Shown piece by piece: positions 1 to 6,171 of a stretch of DNA of 11,439 bases. Numbering within the stretch: position 1 is the stretch's first letter; the number at the start of each line of letters is the position of its first letter. This DNA is from an uncultured Actinomycetes bacterium (lineage in GTDB: Bacteria > Actinomycetota > Actinomycetes > Nanopelagicales > Nanopelagicaceae): the NCBI GenBank assembly GCA_903892335.1, contig CAITID010000091.1, positions 1-11,439 of the forward strand. The letters are read 5' to 3'. The notes beneath the pieces are model-generated. The model was not told the origin of the DNA. It saw nothing but the letters and a program-made list of their open reading frames with translations, and did not search any database. Made by a program: the position numbers and the translations under genes.

Positions 1-114
1 GATGGCAATGTAGTGGAGACTAAAACTGATTTTTCACTATGTCGCTGTGGTGCTTCGAAGGAGAAACCCTTCTGCGATGGCTCACATAAAGCGGCCAACT
101 TTATTGCAGATTAA
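1..114 (+). CDS. CDGSH iron-sulfur domain protein (3' end only)
   Basis: The reading frame is open from the first base and ends in TAA at 112-114, giving the last 37 residues of a protein whose start lies outside the window. Residues 14-29 of this fragment read CRCGASKEKPFCDGSH, an exact match to the CDGSH (mitoNEET-type) pattern C-x-C-x2-S-x3-P-x-C-D-G-S-H. In that family the three Cys and the His bind a 2Fe-2S cluster used in electron or cluster transfer and redox sensing. The motif lies eight residues from the stop, so this is a C-terminal CDGSH domain. Whether it is a small single-domain protein or the tail of a larger one cannot be seen. The stop codon overlaps the stop of the convergent TetR gene. 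The family is certain from the motif; the physiological role is unknown. Confidence 0.82.
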   Translation, partial: DGNVVETKTDFSLCRCGASKEKPFCDGSHKAANFIAD

Positions 115-710
115 GTTGCAATAACCTTCTCTAAAAACAAATCAATTAGCTCATCCCACGCCTTAATATCTAGTTTCACCCCTGAGACGTCATTGATTAT
201 GACTCCTAGTGTGTAGGCCTGAATAAATATCGCACCAGCATGCAGATCTATCCCTTTATTAATCCAGCCGCGATCGCGCGCCTCACGAAAAATATCAATA
301 ATCGCCTCATTTAATCGATCCTGTTGAGCATGCATCTTTTTCATCATTCGAGGATTTGCATTGGCAAGTGAAATCGAAGTTGCTCGGTCCATCCGCTGTG
401 GCATTAAATCGGGGGATTGGGTAAACCTGGTTACCTTCTTAAGCTCTGCCACCATCTCATCTCGGCTCTTTGAGATTTGAAATACTTTAGTTAGCAGGTG
501 AATTGATTGATCAACATATGCGGCGTAACGAAAAACTTGAGCGGTTTCAATTAGATCATCGAAATCTTCAAAGTGGTGATAGAGCGAGCCTTTAGAGATG
601 CCAGATTTTTCTAAGATTAATTCACTTGTTAGATCTAATGCTTTCTTAGTTTTTAACTCATCAAGAACCGTTTGAATCAGGGCGCGCTTAGTTGGGTGAA
701 GTGAATCCAT
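111..710 (-). CDS. TetR/AcrR-family transcriptional regulator
   Basis: This encodes 199 residues, the usual size for a TetR repressor. The N-terminal DNA-binding domain covers about residues 5-55, with the helix-turn-helix at 28-47. The stretch SGISKGSLYHHFEDFDDLIE is the typical TetR recognition helix and following helix 4 start. The rest is predicted helical and would form the ligand and dimer domain, which is not conserved enough to suggest a ligand. The ATG at 710-708 is the only plausible start, since no in-frame start lies between it and the stop of the upstream DUF7455 gene; no strong Shine-Dalgarno precedes it. It lies 17 bases behind DUF7455 on the same strand, so the two are probably cotranscribed. 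Its 3' end overlaps the convergent CDGSH gene by 4 bases. Target genes cannot be inferred; no divergent partner is present. Confidence 0.9.
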   Translation of the reverse strand: MDSLHPTKRALIQTVLDELKTKKALDLTSELILEKSGISKGSLYHHFEDFDDLIETAQVFRYAAYVDQSIHLLTKVFQISKSRDEMVAELKKVTRFTQSPDLMPQRMDRATSISLANANPRMMKKMHAQQDRLNEAIIDIFREARDRGWINKGIDLHAGAIFIQAYTLGVIINDVSGVKLDIKAWDELIDLFLEKVIAT

Positions 711-727
711 GGCACCAAGGTTAGGCC

Positions 728-943
728 TTAAATTGCAGGAGTTTGAACCAATTTCTGCGATTCATCTTGAATTCGAGCAGCAACTGTCTTTAAACCCTCG
801 GCGTACTCTTTACCGTGGTGTGAGCAAAATGTTAACTCGCCACCAGATACAAGCAGAGCGCGAACATATGCCTGAGCGCCACAGCGATCACAACGATCGA
901 GTGAGTTCAATGGAGTTTGCTCCATCGTGATCTGATCTGACAT
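728..943 (-). CDS. Small zinc-ribbon-like DUF7455 family protein
   Basis: This is a short actinobacterial protein recognised by the core RCDRCGAQAYVRALLVSGGE followed by LTFCSHHGKEY. Counting from the longer possible start at 955, the putative metal ligands are Cys22, Cys25, Cys44 and His46/His47, a C-x2-C...C-x-H-H arrangement suggesting one zinc. The C-terminal 25 residues look helical. No biochemical function is established for this family as far as I know. Two starts are possible. The ATG at 955-953 would give 75 residues. The ATG at 943-941 gives 71 residues and has GGAG six bases upstream, so I prefer it. From memory, homologues often sit between the principal sigma factor gene and parE in Actinobacteria, and here parE is divergent and next door. 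TetR follows 17 bases downstream, probably in the same transcript. Confidence 0.82.
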   Translation of the reverse strand: MSDQITMEQTPLNSLDRCDRCGAQAYVRALLVSGGELTFCSHHGKEYAEGLKTVAARIQDESQKLVQTPAI

Positions 944-972
944 CTCTTGCTCCATCTCGATCTAGTAGGACA

Positions 973-1000
973 GTAATAATCTCTAGCAGGGGAACATCAA
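973..1000 (-). promoter_or_regulatory. Candidate promoter for DUF7455-TetR
   Basis: On the minus strand a TTGATG (-35-like, at 1000-995) and a TATTAC (-10-like, at 978-973) are separated by 16 bases. Each matches the vegetative consensus at four of six positions. Transcription would begin near 966, leaving a very short leader before the ATGs at 955 and 943. This is pattern matching only. Confidence 0.3.
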
Positions 1001-1090
1001 ACCATGAACCTTTATTCCCTGTGGCCAATTTAGGTTTCGAAATGATTACTTTTTCCAGAGAGATTGTGGATAAATCACCGATATTGATAT

Positions 1091-1144
1091 TTCTAGGGGG
1101 TTTTTAGTGTTGATCATCTATATCTAGATCCACCGCCGATAACC
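1091..1144 (+). promoter_or_regulatory. parE 5' region with palindrome and G5-T5 run
   Basis: The 189 bases between the DUF7455 and parE starts hold no credible gene. Just ahead of parE are a GGGGGTTTTT run (1096-1105), TTGATC (1110-1115) and an 8-base perfect palindrome ATCTAGAT (1122-1129). No Shine-Dalgarno precedes either possible parE start. A TANNNT-type -10 (TAACCT, 1140-1145) sits where a leaderless transcript starting at the GTG at 1154 would need it, but no convincing -35 pairs with it. The parE promoter is therefore somewhere here but not confidently placed. Confidence 0.25.
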
Positions 1145-3238
1145 TTGGCGCCCGTGGCTACCAAATCAAGTAAGAGTGGTGAGGGCGAAGCTCTAGCCAC
1201 CAGTTACACCGCAAAGGATTTATCTGTCCTTGAAGGATTAGATGCCGTTCGCAAACGTCCGGGAATGTATATCGGAACAACTGACTCTCGCGGGTTAATG
1301 CATTGCTTGTGGGAAATTATTGATAACGCAGTTGATGAGGCACTGGCCGGTCACTGCAAAACAATTGAAATTAATCTTGAATCAGATGGCTCAGTTGAAG
1401 TACATGATGATGGTCGCGGTATTCCTGTAGATAAAGAGCCAAAGACTGGCTTAACTGGTGTTGAAGTTGTTATGACCAAGCTACATGCTGGTGGAAAGTT
1501 TGGTGGCGGCTCATACGCAGCCTCTGGCGGTCTGCATGGTGTGGGCGCATCAGTAGTAAACGCACTCGCATCTAGATTAGATGTTGAAGTAGATCGAGAT
1601 AGCAAAATTTACTGGATGTCATTTAAACGCGGTAACGCCGGAATCTTTGAGGGTGATGGTCCTAATGCAACATTTACTGAAAAATCTGGACTTCGCGTAA
1701 TTGGCAAGGTATCGGCAAAAGTTACTGGTACTCGAATTAAGTGGTGGTTTGATAAGCAGATTTTCTTAAAAGAGGCGGAGTTATCAATTGAGGATGTTTA
1801 TGCTCGCGCTCGCCAAACCTCATATTTAGTTCCTGGTTTAACGCTGGTTGTAAATGATCGCAGAGCAAAGGTTAAAACTACTGAAACCTTTTTCCATAAG
1901 GGCGGTATCTCAGAGTTTTGTACATTCTTGCGCCCTGATGATCCAGTCGGTGAAGTAATTCGGATTGCCGGAACTGGTGAATACAACGAAACTGTTCCAG
2001 TCCTTGATGAAAAGGGACATATGAATCCAACTGAGGTTCATCGCGAGATGGGCGTTGACATTGCAATGCAATGGGGCAATGGTTATGAACCAACAGTTGC
2101 CTCTTTTGTAAACATTATTTCAACACCAAAGGGTGGCACTCATGTGCAGGGCTTTGAACGAGCCATGACTAAAGCAGTTAATGACGCACTTCGTGCAACA
2201 AAGACTTTAAAAAATAGTGAGCCAGATGTAATTAAAGATGATGTGCAAGAGGGTCTGACTGCAGTCGTAACTGTTCGCATGTCTGAGCCACAATTTGAGG
2301 GACAAACAAAAGAAGTCCTTGGAACAGCAGCTGCTAGCAAGATTGTTAGCCAAGTTGTTGCAGATGAGATGAAGAACTTCTTTGCATCTAGTAAACGAAC
2401 TGAAAAAGCAACTGGTCGTACATTGCTTGAAAAGATTGCAAATGCCTCTCGTACGCGAATCTCAGCACGATCCCACAAAGATCTACAACGCCGCAAAAAT
2501 GCATTAGAGAGCTCATCTCTTCCAACAAAGTTATCGGATTGTCGCTCCGATGATGCCGCTCGTACTGAATTATTTATTGTTGAGGGAGATTCAGCACTTG
2601 GCACAACTAAGGCGGCTCGAAACTCTGAGTTCCAAGCAATCCTGCCGATTCGCGGAAAGATATTAAATGTGCAAAAGGCATCTTTGTCACAGATGCTAGA
2701 AAACAATGAGTGCGCATCAATCATTCAGGTAATTGGCGCAGGCAGTGGTAAATCCTTTGATTTAAATGATGCTCGTTATGGCCGAGTTATCTTGATGTCA
2801 GATGCTGATGTTGATGGCGCCCATATTCGTTGCTTGCTTCTTACTTTATTTAACTCTTACATGCGACCACTAGTTGAAGCAGGTCGAGTATTTGCGGCGA
2901 TTCCGCCTCTGCACCGAATTGATGTAATTGGTGGCAAAAAGGGCGAGGTTCATTACACCTATAGTGATGATGAGATGAAAAAGGTTATTGCAGGACTTAA
3001 GAAAGATGGAAAGAGGTGGAAGGAGCCAATTCAACGTTATAAAGGCTTAGGTGAGATGGATGCGGACCAACTTCGTGAGACAACTATGGATCCAGAAAAG
3101 CGCACACTTCGCCGTATCACGATGAAGGATGTAACCAAGGCAGAGGCGATCTTTGAGTTATTGATGGGTAATGAGGTAGCACCTCGTAAAGAGTTTATTT
3201 CAACCGCTGAGATTGATCGTGAGCGGATTGACGCTTAA
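1145..3238 (+). CDS. parE: DNA topoisomerase IV (type IIA) subunit B, ParE
   Basis: ParE is the ATPase and TOPRIM subunit that works with ParC to pass one DNA duplex through another and decatenate sister chromosomes. The 697 residues show the whole family order. First comes the GHKL ATPase with LWEIIDNAVDEALAG (general base Glu57, Asn61), DDGRGIPV (88-95) and GGLHGVGASVVNAL (128-141). The transducer domain carries the QTK loop (387-389). The TOPRIM domain has EGDSALG (480-486), PIRGKILNVQKAS and DADVDG (553-558), with RYKGLGEMDADQL in the C-terminal part. EGDSALG, rather than the EGDSAGG typical of GyrB, fits actinobacterial ParE. The start is either TTG at 1145 or GTG at 1154; an in-frame stop at 1094 excludes longer forms and neither has a Shine-Dalgarno. 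Its partner parC lies 2.9 kb downstream on the opposite strand. A gyrase B paralogue is expected elsewhere near dnaA but is not in view. Confidence 0.95.
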   Translation: MAPVATKSSKSGEGEALATSYTAKDLSVLEGLDAVRKRPGMYIGTTDSRGLMHCLWEIIDNAVDEALAGHCKTIEINLESDGSVEVHDDGRGIPVDKEPKTGLTGVEVVMTKLHAGGKFGGGSYAASGGLHGVGASVVNALASRLDVEVDRDSKIYWMSFKRGNAGIFEGDGPNATFTEKSGLRVIGKVSAKVTGTRIKWWFDKQIFLKEAELSIEDVYARARQTSYLVPGLTLVVNDRRAKVKTTETFFHKGGISEFCTFLRPDDPVGEVIRIAGTGEYNETVPVLDEKGHMNPTEVHREMGVDIAMQWGNGYEPTVASFVNIISTPKGGTHVQGFERAMTKAVNDALRATKTLKNSEPDVIKDDVQEGLTAVVTVRMSEPQFEGQTKEVLGTAAASKIVSQVVADEMKNFFASSKRTEKATGRTLLEKIANASRTRISARSHKDLQRRKNALESSSLPTKLSDCRSDDAARTELFIVEGDSALGTTKAARNSEFQAILPIRGKILNVQKASLSQMLENNECASIIQVIGAGSGKSFDLNDARYGRVILMSDADVDGAHIRCLLLTLFNSYMRPLVEAGRVFAAIPPLHRIDVIGGKKGEVHYTYSDDEMKKVIAGLKKDGKRWKEPIQRYKGLGEMDADQLRETTMDPEKRTLRRITMKDVTKAEAIFELLMGNEVAPRKEFISTAEIDRERIDA

Positions 3239-3253
3239 AAGCTAAGGGCTTTT
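3237..3253 (+). terminator. Weak hairpin after parE
   Basis: AAAAGC (3237-3242) and GCTTTT (3248-3253) form a six-base-pair stem with a five-base loop, starting inside the parE stop codon. The T-rich arm is the only U-tract and the stem is AT-rich, so if it terminates transcription it does so weakly. Read-through into the secreted-protein gene 32 bases after parE is possible. Confidence 0.3.
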
Positions 3254-3270
3254 GTAGGTACCATTTAACC

Positions 3271-4566
3271 ATGAGATTGAAATCTAAGGTAAAGATAGTT
3301 TTACTCACTACCTTAATCTCAAATTTAACGATCATCAATAATTCATATGCTGCAGATTGTTCACCGGAAATTACAACAAATGGAAGCAGAACTGTTGTTG
3401 CATTTAAAACTGTTGGTACGTGCACATGGAGCACACCCGCTGGGGCCACAGACTTTAAAGGATTAATCGTTGCTGGCGGCGGCGGCGGTGGCGCAGATCT
3501 AGCAGGAGGTGGAGGCGGCGGTGGTTATGTAGAGTTTGAAACTTTAACTGCCACATCTGATGTATTCACTGTAACTGTTGGGGACGGCGGTGCTGGAGCG
3601 GTCACGAATATACGAGTAGCTGGTTCTAATGGCGGTAATTCAACTGTGGTTGGAACTGGAGTTAATTTAATTGCAAGAGGTGGTGCGGGCGGTGCAACTT
3701 GGTATGCCGGTGGTTATCCCGCTGGTGCAAATGGTGGTTCCGGTGGTGGACAGGCAGGTTATAACGGCACAAATAGTACAAAATCGAACGGTACCCAAAC
3801 TTTACAATCTCAAACACCGATACTTTCAACTATCGGTGGACAACAATTTGGATTTGATGGGAGTGCTGGTGGTAATCCATATTATCCAGGTGGCGGAGGC
3901 GGTGCGGGTGGAAATGGTTCACACACTCCAGCAACTGGTGGAAGTGGTAGAAGTAATTCAATTTTAGGTACAACTTATTTATGGGCAGGTGGCGGTGGTG
4001 GAGCAGGTTGGAGTGGAGTCGGCGGTGGCGGTGGAAGTGGCGGTGGCGGTGGAGGTGGATCGGGAAGCGTCAGCGCGGGAGTTGGAGGCGTTGGGGGAAC
4101 TGGTGGATTAAATAATGGAGGTAATGGTGTTTATGTTGGCGGTGGCGGTGGAACTAATACAGGTGGCGGTGGCGGTGCTGGTACGCACAATAACTATGCA
4201 GGTGGAAAAGGTGGTTCAGGAATTGTTGTTCTAAGTTATTTAACTTTTATCGGTAACACAACTATTTCACTTCAACTTGCGAGCGGTGTTGCAACTGCTA
4301 TCTATAGAAGCAATTCAACAATTGAAGCACTTGTTGGCACTGCTGGAAGAGTGACTTTTTATCAGGCCGGAAAAGTAATTCCTGGATGCAAAAATCGAAA
4401 CAGTTCTGGAACCGCACCAAACATAAAGGCAACATGTACCTGGAAGCCTTCAACGCGTGGAAGTGTAAAGATTTCGGCCTCAATTAATCCGACAAGTGCC
4501 AGTTATGCATTAACAAACTCTGCCGTTTTTCCTGTAACTGTTTCGGCTAGAACCACTCCTAGATAA
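3271..4566 (+). CDS. Secreted glycine-rich domain protein with C-terminal Ig-like module
   Basis: This encodes 431 residues of a probable exported surface or matrix protein of unknown function. Residues 1-27 look like a Sec signal peptide: basic MRLKSKVK, a hydrophobic core and a likely cleavage after SYA. The segment up to about 65 contains Cys30 and Cys51 (possible disulfide) and leads into TWSTPAGATDFKGLIVAGGG, the entry strand typical of the bacterial 'glycine-rich domain' family. Residues 68-325 are extremely Gly-rich, with runs of up to seven glycines, little charge and scattered Asn, Ser and aromatic residues. Residues 326-431 form a beta-rich module (TAGRVTFYQAGKVIPGC...ATCTWKP) with Cys373 and Cys389, resembling a bacterial Ig-like repeat. 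There is no LPxTG, transmembrane anchor or obvious enzyme motif. No good Shine-Dalgarno precedes the ATG. Its stop directly abuts the stop of the ABC-F gene. It separates genes that are otherwise housekeeping and looks like a lineage-specific insertion. Confidence 0.85.
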   Translation: MRLKSKVKIVLLTTLISNLTIINNSYAADCSPEITTNGSRTVVAFKTVGTCTWSTPAGATDFKGLIVAGGGGGGADLAGGGGGGGYVEFETLTATSDVFTVTVGDGGAGAVTNIRVAGSNGGNSTVVGTGVNLIARGGAGGATWYAGGYPAGANGGSGGGQAGYNGTNSTKSNGTQTLQSQTPILSTIGGQQFGFDGSAGGNPYYPGGGGGAGGNGSHTPATGGSGRSNSILGTTYLWAGGGGGAGWSGVGGGGGSGGGGGGGSGSVSAGVGGVGGTGGLNNGGNGVYVGGGGGTNTGGGGGAGTHNNYAGGKGGSGIVVLSYLTFIGNTTISLQLASGVATAIYRSNSTIEALVGTAGRVTFYQAGKVIPGCKNRNSSGTAPNIKATCTWKPSTRGSVKISASINPTSASYALTNSAVFPVTVSARTTPR

Positions 4567-6165
4567 TTAATCGATCGTAACTAGATCGAAGTACTCCTCT
4601 TTCCAAAGATCCTCATCACCATCTGGCAGCAAGATAACCCGCTCTGGCTTTAATGCTTGGACTGCGCCCTCGTCATGAGATACCAAAATTACTGCGCCTT
4701 GATACTCAGATAGGGCGGCGAGAATCTCATCGCGAGATGCTGGATCTAAGTTATTTGTTGGCTCATCTAGTAATAAAACATTTGCCGCACTGACTACAAG
4801 AGTTGCTAGGGCAAGGCGGGTTCGCTCACCACCTGATAAAACCTTTACTAATTTATGCACATCATCTCCTGTGAAGAGGAATGAGCCAAGAACGTTACGC
4901 GCCTCTGGCTCTCGAATATCTGCGGTGGCACTCATCATGTTCTCTAAAATTGTGCGTTCAAAATCAAGGGATTCATGCTCTTGGGCGTAGTAACCAATCT
5001 TTAATCCCTGACCGTGAGCAACGCTGCCAGTATCTGATTCAAGCTCGCCAGCTAAAATTCTAAGCAATGTTGTTTTACCGGCGCCGTTAAGCCCAAGAAT
5101 TACAACTCTTGAACCCTTATCAATAATTGCTGATACATCGGTAAAGATTTCAAGTGAGCCATAAGATTTTGAAAGCTCCTCACCAGATAGGGGAGTCTTG
5201 CCACATGGTGATGGTGTTGGGAAACGAAGCTTTGCCACCTTATCGCTAACACGAACATCTTCAAGTGAGCTTCGTAGTTTTTCCGCACGACGCAACATTC
5301 CTTGGGCAGCAGTTGCTTTAGATGCTTTAGCGCGCATCTTCTCACCCTGCTTTTGCAAGATCTCTGCCTTCTTCTCGGCATTTGCTCGCTCGCGTTTGCG
5401 GCGGTGTTCATCTTGCTCGCGTTGTAATAGGTAGTTCTTCCAACCCATGTTATAGACATCAATTACATTTCGGTTGCCATCAATATAAAAGACCTTATTA
5501 ACAACAGTTTCAATTAGATTCACATCGTGGGAAATAATTACTAGCCCGCCGGAGTACTTTGATAGGTACTCACGGAGCCAGATAATTGAGTCAGCATCCA
5601 AGTGGTTAGTAGGCTCATCTAGCAATAAAGTTTCTGCGCCAGAGAAGAGAATACGGGCAAGCTCAATTCGCCTTCGCTGACCACCAGATAAAGCTGATAA
5701 CTGTTGATCAAATAAATTATTTGGAACACCAAGTGAAGAAGCAATTGCTTCTGCTTCAGCAGATGCGGCGTAACCACCAGCGGCGCTGAATTCGTGTTCT
5801 ACTCGGGTGTAACGCTCCATTGCTTTCTCTAAAGCGGCACCTTCAGAAGTTGCCATCTCCTCTTCAACTGCGCGCATACGTTTTGCAATCTGATCTAAAT
5901 CACGAACAGAGAGAATTCGATCAATCACACTTCCTTGATCCTCACCAGTTCTTGGATCCTGTGGCAGGTAACCAATTTTTCCAGTTCTAGTTACAACACC
6001 ACCGGCTGGCATAGTCTCACCAGCTAATACTTTGGCTAGTGTGGATTTACCCGCGCCATTTCGACCAACAAAACCAATTCGATCACCATGATTTATGCGA
6101 ACTGTTACATCCTTAACCAGAAGTCTGGCGGCAGCACGAAGTTCGAGAGCGCTAGTTGATATCAA
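4567..6165 (-). CDS. ABC-F family ATPase (ribosome-associated type)
   Basis: This is a 532-residue soluble protein with two ABC cassettes and no membrane segments, so it is not a transporter. ABC-F proteins bind the ribosomal E site and act as translation factors or, in some subgroups, antibiotic-resistance proteins. Cassette 1 has Walker A GRNGAGKST (34-42), Q69, LSGGQ (159-163) and LLLDEPTNHLD (180-190). A basic, coiled-coil linker rich in Arg, Lys, Glu and Ala follows at about 240-310. Cassette 2 has GLNGAGKTT (358-366), LSGGE (443-447), LLLDEPTNNLD (464-474) and SHDEG. Walker B glutamates are intact, so both sites should hydrolyse ATP. The start is TTG at 6165-6163, giving MISTSALELR, which matches the N-terminus I recall for actinobacterial homologues; it lacks a Shine-Dalgarno and lies 6 bases after the parC stop. 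Translational coupling to parC is likely. I see nothing that assigns it to a resistance subgroup. Confidence 0.92.
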   Translation of the reverse strand: MISTSALELRAAARLLVKDVTVRINHGDRIGFVGRNGAGKSTLAKVLAGETMPAGGVVTRTGKIGYLPQDPRTGEDQGSVIDRILSVRDLDQIAKRMRAVEEEMATSEGAALEKAMERYTRVEHEFSAAGGYAASAEAEAIASSLGVPNNLFDQQLSALSGGQRRRIELARILFSGAETLLLDEPTNHLDADSIIWLREYLSKYSGGLVIISHDVNLIETVVNKVFYIDGNRNVIDVYNMGWKNYLLQREQDEHRRKRERANAEKKAEILQKQGEKMRAKASKATAAQGMLRRAEKLRSSLEDVRVSDKVAKLRFPTPSPCGKTPLSGEELSKSYGSLEIFTDVSAIIDKGSRVVILGLNGAGKTTLLRILAGELESDTGSVAHGQGLKIGYYAQEHESLDFERTILENMMSATADIREPEARNVLGSFLFTGDDVHKLVKVLSGGERTRLALATLVVSAANVLLLDEPTNNLDPASRDEILAALSEYQGAVILVSHDEGAVQALKPERVILLPDGDEDLWKEEYFDLVTID

Positions 6166-6171
6166 AGTTGC

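Noticed and set aside
709..930. A 73-codon plus-strand frame opposite DUF7455.
   Set aside because: It is antisense to a gene with conserved zinc-ligand residues and lacks any family signature.
2140..2724. A 194-codon open frame on the minus strand inside parE.
   Set aside because: It is antisense to the highly conserved TOPRIM and transducer coding region, with no recognisable protein family or start context.
3671..3967. A 98-codon alternative plus-strand frame in the Gly-rich gene, rich in Val and Gln.
   Set aside because: It is the shifted-frame reading of GGT/GGC glycine codons, which avoids stops by composition; the main frame has a signal peptide and a known domain.
3475..4230. The Gly-rich coding repeats as a satellite or CRISPR-like array.
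   Set aside because: There are no regular unit length or spacers; the repetition follows from glycine codons in one continuous open frame.
5100..5462. A 120-codon minus-strand frame inside the ABC-F gene.
   Set aside because: It is a shifted frame of the linker and second cassette, with no domain of its own.
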